Source: Nakamurella endophytica
Lineage (GTDB): Bacteria > Actinomycetota > Actinomycetes > Mycobacteriales > Nakamurellaceae
Direction of reading: 5' to 3'
DNA length: 64,000 nt
Assembly: GCF_014646215.1 (NCBI RefSeq)
Contig: NZ_BMNA01000004.1
Location: 462,125 to 526,124, forward strand
The notes beneath the pieces are model-generated. The model was not told the origin of the DNA. It worked only from the letters and a program-made list of their open reading frames with translations, and did not search any database. Positions 53,801 to 63,038 of the stretch are shown here, piece by piece. The position numbers and the translations under genes are program-made. The stretch's first letter is position 1. Each line of letters begins with the position of its first letter.

Positions 53801-55810
53801 CGGGGGCAGCGCGGTGAGTTCCCGGACGAACTCGCCGTGGGCGGCGCCCAGCTCCGCGGGCCGACCGAGCGCGTCGCCCTTCCAGAACGGCAGCCGGCCC
53901 GGCAGCCCGGGGGCGGGCACGACGAGCACCTGCTCGTGGGTGATCTCGACGATCCGCCACGAGCTCGAGCCCAGGGCGAACACGTCGCCGACGCGCGACT
54001 CGTAGACCATCTCCTCGTCGAGCTCGCCCACCCGCCGGCCGGGGCTGCCGGCCTCGGCGCCGGCCAGGAAGACGCCGAACAGGCCGCGGTCCGGGATGGT
54101 GCCGCCGGAGGTGACGGCCAGCCGCTGCGCCCCGGGCCGGGCGGTGAGCCGGCCGGTGACCCGATCCCAGGTGAGCCGCGGCCGCAGCTCGGCGAACTGC
54201 TCGCTGGGGTAGCGACCGGACAGCATGTCCAGCACCGACTCGAGCGCCCCGCGGCCCAGCGCCGCGTACGGGGCCGACCGGCGGACCAGCGCGTGCAACT
54301 CGTCGACGGTGATCTCGTCCATCGCGCAGATGGCGACGACCTGCTGGGCCAGCACGTCCAGCGGGTTGCCCGGCACCGCCAGCGACTCGATGCGGCCGTC
54401 CCGCATGCGGTCCGCGACGACGGCGGAGGACACCAGATCGCCGCGGTACTTCGGGAACATCACGCCGTGGCTGGGCGCACCGACCTGGTGGCCGGCCCGG
54501 CCGATGCGCTGCAGGCCGCTGGACACCGACGGCGGCGACTCCACCTGGATCACCAGGTCGACGGCGCCCATGTCGACGCCGAGTTCGAGCGACGAGGTGG
54601 CGACGACCGCGGGCAGCAGACCCGTCTTGAGCTGTTCCTCGATGAGCGACCGCTGCTCGCGGGACACCGAGCCGTGGTGGGCCCGGGCGAGCACCGGTGC
54701 CGCGCCGGAACTGGCTCCGGACTGCGCCATCAGCTGCGCCGGCGCCCCGGCCGGCCGGGACGCCGCGGTCCCCCCGCCGGCAGCGACAGCGGCCACAGCA
54801 CCGCCCGCGCCACCGGCGGCACCGGTCGTGTCCTCGTCGGGGTCCCGGACGGCGAGCCGCTCGGCATGGATCTCGTTGAGGCGGGCGGTCAGCCGCTCGG
54901 CGAGCCGCCGGGAGTTGGCGAAGACGATGGTCGACCGGTGGCCCTCGATCAGGTCGACGACGCGCTCCTCGACGTGCGGCCAGATGCTGCTGCGGGCCAC
55001 CTCCCCGGCGGCCGGGCCGGACAGGTCGTCGGTGGGCTGGCCGAGCTGCGACATGTCCTCGACCGGGACGACGACGTCGACGTCGATCTGCTTGGTCGAC
55101 GGCGGCCGCACCACGGTGACCGGGCGGCCGCCGGTGAGGAACCGGCCGACCTCCTCGAGGGGGCGGACCGTCGCCGAGAGGCCGATCCGCTGCGCGGGCG
55201 ACTCGAGCAGGGCGTCCAGCCGGTCCAGCGAGACGGCCAGGTGGGCGCCGCGCTTGGTGCCGGCGACGGCGTGCACCTCGTCGACGATCACCGTCGTGAT
55301 CCCGGTCAGCATCTCCCGGGCCCGGCTGGTGAGCAGCAGGAACAGCGACTCCGGCGTGGTGATCAGGATGTCCGCGCCCTCGCGGCCGAAGGACCGCCGG
55401 TCGACCGCGGACGTGTCCCCGGAGCGGACCGCCACGCTGATCTCCGGCAGCGCGACGCCCGTGCGGGCGGCGAGTGCGCCGATCCCGATGAGCGGGGACC
55501 GCAGGTTGCGCTCGACGTCGACGGCCAGGGCCTTCAGCGGCGACAGGTACAGCACCGAGCAGCGACCGGCACCGGCGGGACGCCCGGTCGTCGACGCCAG
55601 ACGGTCGATGGCGGACAGGAACGCGGCCAAGGTCTTGCCGGACCCGGTCGGCGCCACCACCAGGGTGTGCTCGCCGCGCCCGATGGCGTCCCAGGCGCCG
55701 GCCTGCGCGGCCGTGGGTGCCGCGAAGCTCGCGGTGAACCAGTCACGGACGACCGGCGAGAAGCGCAGCAGCGCTTCCGCCGGGTCGGCCGGAGCTGGCG
55801 GGGTGGTCAC
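50864..55810 (-). CDS. lhr: Large helicase-related protein, DEAD/DEAH-type 3'-5' helicase
   Basis: A 1648-residue superfamily 2 helicase. Motif Ia/I is VVAPTGSGKT (51-60), motif II VIVDEVHAVAGTKRG, motif III GLSATVRPL, and motif VI HQVGAPSHG with QRIGRAGHQ. An unusual Ala/Gly-rich insert sits at about residue 320-350. The Lhr core (first about 850 residues) is followed by the long C-terminal domain typical of actinobacterial Lhr. It is a DNA-dependent ATPase and RNA:DNA helicase used in genome repair. The GTG at 55808-55810 is the start. It shares an operon-like position with nei. Confidence 0.95.
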   Translation of the reverse strand: MTTPPAPADPAEALLRFSPVVRDWFTASFAAPTAAQAGAWDAIGRGEHTLVVAPTGSGKTLAAFLSAIDRLASTTGRPAGAGRCSVLYLSPLKALAVDVERNLRSPLIGIGALAARTGVALPEISVAVRSGDTSAVDRRSFGREGADILITTPESLFLLLTSRAREMLTGITTVIVDEVHAVAGTKRGAHLAVSLDRLDALLESPAQRIGLSATVRPLEEVGRFLTGGRPVTVVRPPSTKQIDVDVVVPVEDMSQLGQPTDDLSGPAAGEVARSSIWPHVEERVVDLIEGHRSTIVFANSRRLAERLTARLNEIHAERLAVRDPDEDTTGAAGGAGGAVAAVAAGGGTAASRPAGAPAQLMAQSGASSGAAPVLARAHHGSVSREQRSLIEEQLKTGLLPAVVATSSLELGVDMGAVDLVIQVESPPSVSSGLQRIGRAGHQVGAPSHGVMFPKYRGDLVSSAVVADRMRDGRIESLAVPGNPLDVLAQQVVAICAMDEITVDELHALVRRSAPYAALGRGALESVLDMLSGRYPSEQFAELRPRLTWDRVTGRLTARPGAQRLAVTSGGTIPDRGLFGVFLAGAEAGSPGRRVGELDEEMVYESRVGDVFALGSSSWRIVEITHEQVLVVPAPGLPGRLPFWKGDALGRPAELGAAHGEFVRELTALPPPAARERLAASGLDAWASENLLTYLAEQTAATGVLPDERTIVVERFRDELGDWRLVVHSPWGAAVHAPWALIIAARMRERYGVDVQAMHADDGIVLRLPDVEYEGGDEPQLADLIALDPDTVTADVTREIGGSAVFASRFRECAGRALLLPRRQIGKRQPLWQQRQRAAQLLEVAAGYPTFPIVAEAVRECLQDVFDVGALAELMRRMAQRSVQLVEVSTEAPSPFARSLLFGYVAQFLYEGDSPLAERRAAALTVDPALLAELLGGGDGLSLRDLLDPAAVTATEADLQRLSEPRRARTVDEIADLLRILGPLTDDEIAARTSVEDPAAAVASLVAARRAIGVRIGGVPRWADPVDAGLLRDALGTALPPGIAESFLEPAPDPLGRLLARYARCHGPFTAAEPAAVFGLGVAVVTDALRRLAGTGRVAEGEFRPLGAARVGSAASWDPVAAGESASGREFVDAEVLRLLRRRSLAALRAEVEPVPPVALARFLPAWNGIGAGRSDRRGRGSDAVLRAVEQLAGAVVPASALEPLILSARVPGYQPAMLDELMAAGEVLWTGHGALAGDDGWVSLHLADSAALTLPLPSADADLVDPAGADRPDLPEATSPGTGASAEPDGVAGAAPPAVSGELHRRLLAVLARGGAFFYGALAEEVGRDGPVADAALVEVLWDLVFAGLVTGDTLAPLRARLAGGRTTHRQSAGSPRTRRPGMSGLALLSAGRTGRGGRTGPAVRRNGPPSAAGRWSLLPEVETDPTVRAHAAAEVLLDRHGVVTRGAVVAEGTPGGFAAAYRVLSAFEEAGRVRRGYFIEGLGAAQFATAGAVDRLRAFAPEPSEEPRGGGTLDAVVLAAADPANPYGAALPWPAVTAEGERHRPARRAGAMVALVDGAAVLYTERGGRSLLSFDTDRQVLKAAADALAAVVTRSALRGLTVARVDGVEALAAGGPVVDALLEAGWSVTPRGLRLRSGPGASPGPHR

Positions 55811-55871
55811 CCGGTCATTGTGCGGCGGACCACCGACAGTGGCTCGATCCCGCAGCGGGGAACCGCGAGGG

Positions 55872-56102
55872 TCACTGGCCCCGACCGGTCTCCTCCTGCA
55901 GCCGCTCGATCTGCTCGGAGGCCTGCGCCTTGGTCAGGTCCGCGGGCAGCTCCTCGCCGGCCTGGCGGGCCAGGGTGTCCAGGTAACTGCGCTGCGGGCC
56001 GGTCATCGGCTCGTCGCCGGTGACCCAGTCGGACGGGTCCTTGCTGGCGGTGTTGTCCGGGTCGGGCCGGGTGCCGCCGATGGTGTCGTCGGAGTCGCTC
56101 AT
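55872..56102 (-). CDS. DUF3072 small protein
   Basis: A 76-residue hydrophilic protein. The DUF3072 core is NTASKDPSDWVTGDEPMTGP followed by QRSYLDTLARQAGEELPADL, ending with a helical KAQASEQIERLQEETG. The family's function is unknown; proteins of this kind are common in actinobacteria and may bind nucleic acid through the SAP-like end. The ATG at 56100-56102 is the natural start; the open frame upstream is low-complexity and antisense to the TetR region. Confidence 0.85.
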   Translation of the reverse strand: MSDSDDTIGGTRPDPDNTASKDPSDWVTGDEPMTGPQRSYLDTLARQAGEELPADLTKAQASEQIERLQEETGRGQ

Positions 56103-56321
56103 GGCCACGACGATAGACACCACCCCCGACAGTCCCCTGCCGGCGGCCGGCGACGGGTGCCAGCCGCCGGCCGCCGGCCGCTCGGGCCGCCGGCCAGGGT
56201 CCGCACCGGGCGGGTGCCGGCGACCGTCCGCCGGTGACGGGTACGGACGCCGGACCTCCCCGCCCCGGCCCCGCCGTGCCCGGACCCAGGGCAGCTCATC
56301 GGCTGTCGGCGAAACCACTTG

Positions 56322-56339
56322 TGAGTGAGTACTCACTCA
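56322..56339. promoter_or_regulatory. 18-bp perfect palindrome upstream of TetR/ABC exporter genes
   Basis: TGAGTGAGTACTCACTCA is a perfect palindrome of 18 bases, ending 15 bases before the TetR start codon. Sites of the TGAGTGA...TCACTCA type are typical TetR operators at multidrug exporter genes. It very probably binds the TetR protein encoded next to it and overlaps its promoter. Confidence 0.75.
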
Positions 56340-56354
56340 GTTAGTGTCCCTGCC

Positions 56355-57029
56355 ATGCCCCCCACCGCCGACCCGGACGCCGGTCACGCCGCCGGTAGGT
56401 CCGGTGCGGGACGGGTCCGGGGCGGCGCCGCGCGCACCACCGGCGGCCGCGCCGCGCCGATGCCCCCCGAGGAGCGGCGCGCGGCGATCGTCGCGGCCGC
56501 CATCCCGCTCGTCGCCCAGCACGGCCCCGCCGTCACGACGCGGCAGATCGCCGACGCCGCGGGCGTTGCGGAGGGCACGATCTTCCGGGTCTTCACCGAC
56601 AAGCAGGCAGTGCTCGACGAGGTCGTCCGGACCGTCACCGACCCCGCCCCGGACCTGGCGATGCTGGAGGCACTGGATCCCTCCCGACCGCTGCGGGAGC
56701 TGCTCACCGCCGCCGCCGACATCGCCACCGGCCGGCTGCGGCAGGTGTGGTCCGTGCTCGGTGCCCTGCGCACCTTCGAGAGCGGGCCGCCGCCCGGCGC
56801 CGGACGCCGGCCGCCGTCGTTGCCGCTCGAGGATCCGCTGCTGGTCCGGATGTGCCGGCTGCTGGAACCGCACGCCGACGAGCTGCGGCTGCCACCGACC
56901 GAGGTGGCGCGGCTGCTGCGCGCCCTGGTGGTGGCGGGCACGCACCCGCGCCTGGCCGGCGGCCACGCGATGGAGACCGGACAGATCGTGGCCGTGCTGC
57001 TCGACGGGGTCCGCCGGCACGGCCCCTGA
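56355..57029 (+). CDS. TetR-family repressor of the ABC exporter
   Basis: A 224-residue regulator. After a Gly/Ala/Arg-rich N-terminus (about 35 residues) the helix-turn-helix appears as [20 protein letters not shown] then [10 protein letters not shown] (61-90). The C-terminal domain is helical. The ATG at 56355 is used because the open frame further up would run through the palindromic operator. It is followed by the two ABC exporter genes on the same strand after 203 bases, so it probably represses itself and the exporter until a toxic ligand binds. Confidence 0.9.
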   Translation: MPPTADPDAGHAAGRSGAGRVRGGAARTTGGRAAPMPPEERRAAIVAAAIPLVAQHGPAVTTRQIADAAGVAEGTIFRVFTDKQAVLDEVVRTVTDPAPDLAMLEALDPSRPLRELLTAAADIATGRLRQVWSVLGALRTFESGPPPGAGRRPPSLPLEDPLLVRMCRLLEPHADELRLPPTEVARLLRALVVAGTHPRLAGGHAMETGQIVAVLLDGVRRHGP

Positions 57030-57232
57030 GCCCGCGGCGGTGGACCCGCGCCGGACGCGTCGGCGGAGGCAGCGGCCCGGCGCCCGCGCACCGGACGTGC
57101 CCGCAGGGCCGTCCCCCAGCCTCGCGCACACCTGCGACCACAACGGTTCTCGCGCCACCCGAACGCGCCGGCCCCGTCGCGCCGCCGGCCGCACGCCGTT
57201 CCACCTCGCCCGTTCCCGCCCACGGAGGGTCC

Positions 57233-58966
57233 ATGCTGCTCCGCCTGCTCCGCACACGGCTGCGCCCGTACACCGGGCCGCTGGCCGCCGTCCTGCTGTT
57301 CCAGCTCATCGGCACGATCGCCTCGCTGTACCTGCCGAGCCTGAACGCCGAACTGATCGACAACGGCGTCGCGCGCGGCGACACCGGCTACATCCTCGAC
57401 CGCGGCGCCGTCATGCTCGGTGTCACCCTGATCCAGATCGCCTGCTCCGTCACCGCCGTGTACTTCGGGGCCAGGACGGCGATGTCCTTCGGCCGCGACG
57501 TGCGCGGCGCGCTGTTCCACCGGGTCGGCGAGTTCTCCGACCGCGAGGTGCAGCAGTTCGGCGCGCCGTCGCTGATCACCCGCACGACCAACGACGTGCA
57601 GCAGGTGCAGGTCCTGGTCCTGATGAGCTGCACACTGCTGGTGGCGGCGCCGATCTCGTGCATCGGCGGAGTGATCATGGCGCTGCGCCAGGACGCCCAG
57701 CTGTCCTGGTTGCTGCTGGTCTCGGTGCCCGTTCTGGTGGTGCTGATCTCGCTGATCGTCACGCGGATGGTGCCGCAGTTCCGGCTCATGCAGACCCGCA
57801 TCGACAGCATCAACCGCATCCTGCGCGAGCAGATCACCGGCATCCGGGTGGTCCGGGCGTTCGTCCGGGAGCCGCAGGAGACACGCCGCTTCGGCGAGGC
57901 CAACGACGCGGTCACCGCGACCGCCCTGCGTGCAGGACGCCTGATGGCGCTGATGTTCCCGACGGTCATGCTGGTGCTCAACGTGTCGTCGGTGGCCGTG
58001 CTGTGGTTCGGCGGGCACCGGGTGGACGCCGGCCGGATGGAGGTCGGCTCGCTGATGGCGTTCCTGAGCTACCTGCTGCAGATCCTGATGTCGGTGATGA
58101 TGGCGACCTTCATGGCGGTGATAATCCCGCGGGCGTCGGTGTCCGCGGACCGGATCATGGCCGTGCTGACCACCGAGAGCTCGGTGCGGCCGCCGGCGCA
58201 ACCCGTCACCCCCGCGACCCGGGCCGGGCTGCTCGAGTTCGACGCGGTGCAGTACGGCTACCCGGGTGCGCCGGAACCGGTGCTGCGGGACGTCACCCTG
58301 CGCGCCGAGCCCGGGCGGACGACGGCCGTCATCGGCTCCACCGGCGCCGGCAAGACCACACTGCTGTCCCTGGTGCCGCGGCTGTTCGACGTCACCGCCG
58401 GCAGTGTCCGGGTGGACGGCGTGGACGTGCGCGACCACGACCCCCAGGATCTCTGGAGCCGCATCGGTCTCGTCCCGCAGCGGCCGTTCCTGTTCTCCGG
58501 CACGGTCGCCAGCAACCTGCGCTACGGCAACCCGGACGCCACCGACGACGAGTTGTGGCGGGCGCTGGAGATCGCCCAGGCCAGGGACTTCGTCGAGGCC
58601 ATGCCCGGCGGGCTCGAGGCGCCGGTGTCCCAGGGCGGGACCAGCGTGTCCGGCGGCCAGCGGCAACGGCTGGCCATCGCCCGGGCGCTGGTGCGCCGAC
58701 CGCAGATCTACCTGTTCGACGACTCGTTCTCGGCGCTCGACCTGGCCACCGACGCGCGGCTGCGCGCGGCGCTGCGCCCGGTGACCGCCGACGCCACGGT
58801 CGTCGTGGTGGCCCAGCGGGTGTCGACCGTGCTGGATGCGGACGAGATCCTGGTGCTGGAGGACGGCCGGGTGGTCGGCCGCGGCCGCCACGAGGAACTG
58901 CTCACCACCTGCGAGACCTACGCCGAGATCGTCCGCTCGCAGCAGATGTCGGAGGTGGCGGCATGA
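57233..58966 (+). CDS. ABC exporter half-transporter, degenerate-site subunit
   Basis: A 577-residue half-transporter: six membrane helices (residues 1-320, beginning [20 protein letters not shown]) then an ATPase domain. Walker A is GSTGAGKT (368-375), signature VSGGQRQR, Walker [13 protein letters not shown]. The residue after the Walker B Asp is Asp, not the catalytic Glu, so this is the degenerate-site partner of a heterodimer. The ATG has a GGAGGG ribosome binding site. It is translationally coupled to the second half-transporter (ATGA). Heterodimers of this kind (BmrCD, TM287/288 type) export drugs or lipids. Confidence 0.92.
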   Translation: MLLRLLRTRLRPYTGPLAAVLLFQLIGTIASLYLPSLNAELIDNGVARGDTGYILDRGAVMLGVTLIQIACSVTAVYFGARTAMSFGRDVRGALFHRVGEFSDREVQQFGAPSLITRTTNDVQQVQVLVLMSCTLLVAAPISCIGGVIMALRQDAQLSWLLLVSVPVLVVLISLIVTRMVPQFRLMQTRIDSINRILREQITGIRVVRAFVREPQETRRFGEANDAVTATALRAGRLMALMFPTVMLVLNVSSVAVLWFGGHRVDAGRMEVGSLMAFLSYLLQILMSVMMATFMAVIIPRASVSADRIMAVLTTESSVRPPAQPVTPATRAGLLEFDAVQYGYPGAPEPVLRDVTLRAEPGRTTAVIGSTGAGKTTLLSLVPRLFDVTAGSVRVDGVDVRDHDPQDLWSRIGLVPQRPFLFSGTVASNLRYGNPDATDDELWRALEIAQARDFVEAMPGGLEAPVSQGGTSVSGGQRQRLAIARALVRRPQIYLFDDSFSALDLATDARLRAALRPVTADATVVVVAQRVSTVLDADEILVLEDGRVVGRGRHEELLTTCETYAEIVRSQQMSEVAA

Positions 58967-60972
58967 CCGCGCCGCAGATCCGGACGCCGGGCGCCCACCG
59001 CCGCGGCGGCGGCCAGTCCGAGGAGGACCGGGCCACGATCCGTTCCGCCGGCGGGCAGCGCCGCGGCGGTGGCCCGTGGGGCGGCATGGGCATGCCGGCC
59101 GAGAAGTCGTTGGACTTCGGGCCTTCCGCCCGCCGCCTGCTCGGCCGGCTGGCCCCGGAGCGGGCGGTGGTCGCCGCCGTCGTCGCGCTGGGTGTGGTCA
59201 GCGTCGTGCTGTCCGTGCTGGGACCGAAGATCCTCGGTCACGCCACCGACCTGATCTTCGCCGGGGTGCTGGCCCGGCAGCTGCCACCCGGCATCACCCA
59301 GGCCGAGGCGGTCGCGCAGGCCCGCGCCCAGGGCCGGGACACGTTCGCGGACGTGCTGTCCGGCACGACCCTGGTGCCCGGCCAGGGTGTGGACTTCCCG
59401 GCGCTCGGCCGCGTCCTGCTGGTGGTGCTCGGGCTGTACGTCGCCTCGTCGGTGTTCGGCTGGCTGCAGGGCTACCTGCTCAACGGGGCCGTGCAGCGCA
59501 CCGTCCGGGCGCTGCGCGGCGACGTCGAGGCCAAGCTGAACCGCCTGCCGCTGGCCTACTTCGACGGCCGGCAGCGCGGCGAGGTGCTCAGCCGGGTCAC
59601 GAACGACATCGACAACGTCGCGCAGTCGCTGCAGCAGACCATGAGCCAGCTGCTCACCTCGGTGCTCACCGTCGTCGGCGTGCTGGTGATGATGATCGTC
59701 GTCTCGCCGCTGCTCGCCCTGATCGCCGTCGTCGCCGTGCCGCTGACCATGCTGGTCACCGCCACGATCGCCAAGCGCTCGCAGAAGCTGTTCGTCACCC
59801 AGTGGCGGACCACCGGCGTGCTCAACGGGCACATCGAGGAGACGTTCACCGGCCACAGCCTGGTCAAGGTGTTCGGGCGGCAGCCGGACGTCGAGCAGGT
59901 GTTCGCCGACCGCAACGACGAGCTGTTCCGGGCCTCGTTCGGCGCCCAGTTCATCAGCGGCATCATCATGCCGGCGACGATGTTCATCGGGAACCTGACG
60001 TACGTCCTGGTCGCCGTGGTCGGCGGGCTGCGGGTGGCCTCCGGTGCGCTGACCCTGGGCGACGTGCAGGCGTTCATCCAGTACTCCCGGCAGTTCACCC
60101 AGCCGCTCAGCCAGGTGGCGTCGATGGCCAACGTGCTGCAGTCCGGCGTCGCCTCCGCCGAGCGCGTCTTCGAGCTGCTGGACGAGGAGGAGCAGGTCCC
60201 GGACCCGGAGCCGGCGGTGTCCCCCCGGGGCACCAGCGGCCGCGTCGAGTTCGAGGACGTCTCGTTCCGGTACCGCCCGGAGCAGCCGCTCATCGAGGAC
60301 CTGTCCCTGGTGGCCGCTCCGGGGCAGACCGTGGCGATCGTCGGCCCCACCGGCGCCGGCAAGACCACGCTGGTGAACCTCGTCCTGCGGTTCTACGAGA
60401 TCGACGGTGGTCGCATCACTCTCGACGGCGTCGACATCCGTGACATGACGCGGGCGGATTTGCGCTCGCGCATCGGCATGGTGCTGCAGGACACCTGGCT
60501 GTTCGGCGGGACGATCGCGGACAACATCGGGTACGGGCGGCCGGGCGCCACCCGCGACGAGATCCGCGCCGCCGCCACCGCCACCTACGTCGACCGGTTC
60601 GTGCACAGCCTGCCGGACGGCTACGACACGGTGATCGACGAGGAGGGCAACAACGTCAGCGCGGGCGAGAAGCAGCTGATCACCATCGCCCGCGCGTTCC
60701 TCGCCGACCCGGCGCTGCTGATCCTGGACGAGGCCACCAGTTCCGTCGACACCCGCACGGAAGTGCTGGTGCAGCAGGCGATGGCCGCGCTGCGCAGCGA
60801 CCGCACCAGCTTCGTCATCGCGCACCGGCTGTCCACGATCCGTGATGCCGACCTGATCCTGGTCATGGAGGACGGGCAGATCGTGGAGCAGGGCACCCAC
60901 GAGGAGCTGCTGCAGCTCGGCGGCGCCTACGACCGGCTGTACCGGGCGCAGTTCGCCGGCGCGGAGGTCTGA
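58963..60972 (+). CDS. ABC exporter half-transporter, catalytic partner
   Basis: A 669-residue half-transporter. A Gly/Arg-rich cytosolic N-terminus (about 50 residues) and an extracytoplasmic insert between helices 1 and 2 (about 100-145) make it longer than its partner. The ATPase domain has Walker A GPTGAGKT (461-468), signature VSAGEKQL (altered from LSGGQ) and Walker [13 protein letters not shown] with the catalytic Glu, and the H-loop AHRLSTI. The altered signature pairs with the partner's degenerate site, as in TM287/288-type exporters. It forms a heterodimer with the preceding gene product. Confidence 0.93.
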   Translation: MTAPQIRTPGAHRRGGGQSEEDRATIRSAGGQRRGGGPWGGMGMPAEKSLDFGPSARRLLGRLAPERAVVAAVVALGVVSVVLSVLGPKILGHATDLIFAGVLARQLPPGITQAEAVAQARAQGRDTFADVLSGTTLVPGQGVDFPALGRVLLVVLGLYVASSVFGWLQGYLLNGAVQRTVRALRGDVEAKLNRLPLAYFDGRQRGEVLSRVTNDIDNVAQSLQQTMSQLLTSVLTVVGVLVMMIVVSPLLALIAVVAVPLTMLVTATIAKRSQKLFVTQWRTTGVLNGHIEETFTGHSLVKVFGRQPDVEQVFADRNDELFRASFGAQFISGIIMPATMFIGNLTYVLVAVVGGLRVASGALTLGDVQAFIQYSRQFTQPLSQVASMANVLQSGVASAERVFELLDEEEQVPDPEPAVSPRGTSGRVEFEDVSFRYRPEQPLIEDLSLVAAPGQTVAIVGPTGAGKTTLVNLVLRFYEIDGGRITLDGVDIRDMTRADLRSRIGMVLQDTWLFGGTIADNIGYGRPGATRDEIRAAATATYVDRFVHSLPDGYDTVIDEEGNNVSAGEKQLITIARAFLADPALLILDEATSSVDTRTEVLVQQAMAALRSDRTSFVIAHRLSTIRDADLILVMEDGQIVEQGTHEELLQLGGAYDRLYRAQFAGAEV

Positions 60973-61092
60973 GCCGCAGGCCGGCCGGCCTCGTGGGCCA
61001 GGGCGCGACGCTGGGAAGGGGTCACCGACCCGGGCTGGCAGGAGCGCACGGGCGGACCGGCCGGCATGGCGCACGCGACACCCCGCTGCGCA

Positions 61093-61130
61093 CCGACAGG
61101 TCCGGGGCCCCGGTACCCTGGACCTGTCGG
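61093..61130. terminator. Long hairpin between ABC exporter and DEAD-box helicase genes
   Basis: CCGACAGGTCC (61093-61103) pairs perfectly with GGACCTGTCGG (61120-61130), an 11-bp stem; the 16-base loop contains GGGGCCCC. It lies 120 bases after the exporter stop and 162 bases before the helicase start. No T-run follows. It may end the exporter transcript or be part of the helicase leader. Confidence 0.5.
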
Positions 61131-61174
61131 TGGCGGTCCGTCGGACCACCCCGAGGTCGTTGCTGAAGGTCGCG

Positions 61175-61192
61175 CACCGCATCGCTGCGGTG
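61175..61192 (+). promoter_or_regulatory. Second hairpin in the DEAD-box helicase leader
   Basis: CACCGCA-TCGC-TGCGGTG is a perfect 7-bp stem with a 4-base loop, 100 bases upstream of the helicase start. If it is transcribed it would structure the 5' leader, as in helicase genes that are autoregulated through their own mRNA. This is inference. Confidence 0.35.
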
Positions 61193-61292
61193 TCCCGCCG
61201 CACGTAGCCTGTGCCCCGTCGCAGGGTCGGCCAGCACCACGGCCACCCTCTCGACGTCGCGCCTGGCTCCGGCCTGCGCAGCAAGGATCTCT

Positions 61293-63002
61293 GTGACCTC
61301 CCCCAGCCATTCCGACCGTCCCACCCAGCAGCGCCGCGGTGCCGGCCGCGGCGGGCAGCGTTCCGGCCCGGCCGCCCGCACCGCGCCCGCCGCCGGCCGC
61401 GGCGCCGCCCCGCGGACCTCGTCCGCCTTCGGCGTGCGGTCGTTCGTCGACGGCGCCCCCACCGCCGCCGTGCACCAGCCCGCCGGGCGCGGGCAGCGGC
61501 CGGCGACCACCGGCCCCGTCACCGGCTCCGTCACCGGCTCTGCCGCGACCACCGACGGCCGCCCGGCCGGCGGCGAACGCCGCGGACCGCGCGACGCCGC
61601 CGCATCCCCGCAGGCCGCCGGCACCAGCCGACCGCGCCGCCGCCGGTCCGGCCGCGGACGCGGCGCCGCTGCGGCCACCGGCGCCGCGACCCCGCCGAGC
61701 ACCACCCCCACCAGCACGACCCGCACCGCCGGGTCTTCCACCGCTGCGCCGGCCACCGCTGCGCCGGCCGGTCAGCCGGCAGCGGCCACCGCGCCGTTCA
61801 GCACGGCGGCGCGCAGCACCACCGCTGCCGGCGCCGCAGGAGCGGCGCTCGCCGACGTCCCGTCGTTCGCGGAGCTCGGCGTGCCGGCGACGCTGCTGGA
61901 GCCGCTGACCCGGCTCGGCGCCGTCAGCCCGTTCCCGATCCAGGCCGCCACCCTGCCCAGCACGCTGGCCGGCCGGGACGTCCTGGGTCGCGGCCGCACC
62001 GGCTCGGGCAAGACCATCGCGTTCGCCGTCCCGCTCGCCGCCCGGCTGGCCGGCCGCCGCAGCGCGCCGCGGCGCCCGCGTGGCCTGGTCCTGCTGCCCA
62101 CCCGGGAACTGGCCCTGCAGGTGCACCGCACGCTGCAGCCGCTGGCCGCCGCCGTCGGCCTGCGCACCACCACCGTCTTCGGCGGCGTGGGCTTCGGTCC
62201 GCAGGTCTCGGCCTTGCAGGCCGGCGTGGACATCGTCGTGGCGTGCCCCGGGCGGCTGGAGGACCTGATCGCCCGCGGCGACTGCGATCTCGGCGCCGTG
62301 GAGATCACCGTGCTCGACGAGGCCGACCACATGGCCGATCTCGGGTTCCTGCCCGGCGTCCGCCGGCTGCTGCGGGCCACCCCGCGGAACGGCCAGCGGC
62401 TGCTGTTCTCCGCCACGCTGGACAACGGGATCTCCGTCCTGGTCGACGATTTCCTCACCGACGCGGTGACGCACGCGGTCGACGAGGACACCTCGCCGGT
62501 CGAGACCATGACCCACCACGTCTTCGCCATCGACAAGGACGACCGCACCCAGGTCATCCGCGAGCTGGCGGCCGGCGGCGGCCGGCGGATGCTGTTCACC
62601 CGCACCAAGTACGGCGCCAAGAAGTGGGCCGCGGCACTGAGCAAGTACGGCATCCCGGCCGTGGACCTGCACGGCAACCTCGCCCAGAACGCCCGCGAGC
62701 GCAACCTCGCCGCGTTCGCCTCGGGCGCCGCCAAGGTGCTGGTCGCCACCGACATCGCCGCCCGCGGCATCCACGTCGACGACGTGGAGCTGGTGGTCCA
62801 CCTGGACCCGCCGGCCGAGCACAAGGCGTACCTGCACCGCTCGGGACGCACCGCGCGGGCCGGTGCCGGCGGCACGGTCGTCACCCTGATGCTGCCCGAG
62901 CAGGCCGACGACGTCCGGACGCTGATGAAGCGGGCCGGGATCACCGCGCGCCCGGTGCCCGTCCGCCCGGGCGACGCCGCACTGTCGCGACTGGCCGGCT
63001 GA
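61293..63002 (+). CDS. DEAD-box RNA helicase
   Basis: A 569-residue helicase. About 190 low-complexity residues (Gly/Arg, then Ala/Thr/Pro) precede the core. Core motifs are complete: Q-motif region PFPIQAATLP, motif I GRGRTGSGKT, Ia PTRELALQV, II VLDEADHMADLGF, III FSATLD, IV-V LVATDIAARGIHVDD and VI HRSGRTARAG. It unwinds RNA duplexes, probably in ribosome assembly or cold adaptation. The GTG at 61293 has an AAGGA ribosome binding site. The RG-rich N-terminus could promote phase separation or RNA binding. Confidence 0.92.
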   Translation: MTSPSHSDRPTQQRRGAGRGGQRSGPAARTAPAAGRGAAPRTSSAFGVRSFVDGAPTAAVHQPAGRGQRPATTGPVTGSVTGSAATTDGRPAGGERRGPRDAAASPQAAGTSRPRRRRSGRGRGAAAATGAATPPSTTPTSTTRTAGSSTAAPATAAPAGQPAAATAPFSTAARSTTAAGAAGAALADVPSFAELGVPATLLEPLTRLGAVSPFPIQAATLPSTLAGRDVLGRGRTGSGKTIAFAVPLAARLAGRRSAPRRPRGLVLLPTRELALQVHRTLQPLAAAVGLRTTTVFGGVGFGPQVSALQAGVDIVVACPGRLEDLIARGDCDLGAVEITVLDEADHMADLGFLPGVRRLLRATPRNGQRLLFSATLDNGISVLVDDFLTDAVTHAVDEDTSPVETMTHHVFAIDKDDRTQVIRELAAGGGRRMLFTRTKYGAKKWAAALSKYGIPAVDLHGNLAQNARERNLAAFASGAAKVLVATDIAARGIHVDDVELVVHLDPPAEHKAYLHRSGRTARAGAGGTVVTLMLPEQADDVRTLMKRAGITARPVPVRPGDAALSRLAG

Positions 63003-63038
63003 CCGGCCCCGACGCACCGCTGCCCGACGGCCCCGGTC

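Noticed and set aside
49979-56023. 2014-codon open frame on the plus strand opposite lhr and nei
   Set aside because: It is antisense to well-supported genes with full motifs; long antisense frames are normal in very GC-rich DNA, and the translation is Arg/Gly/Gln-rich without any domain.
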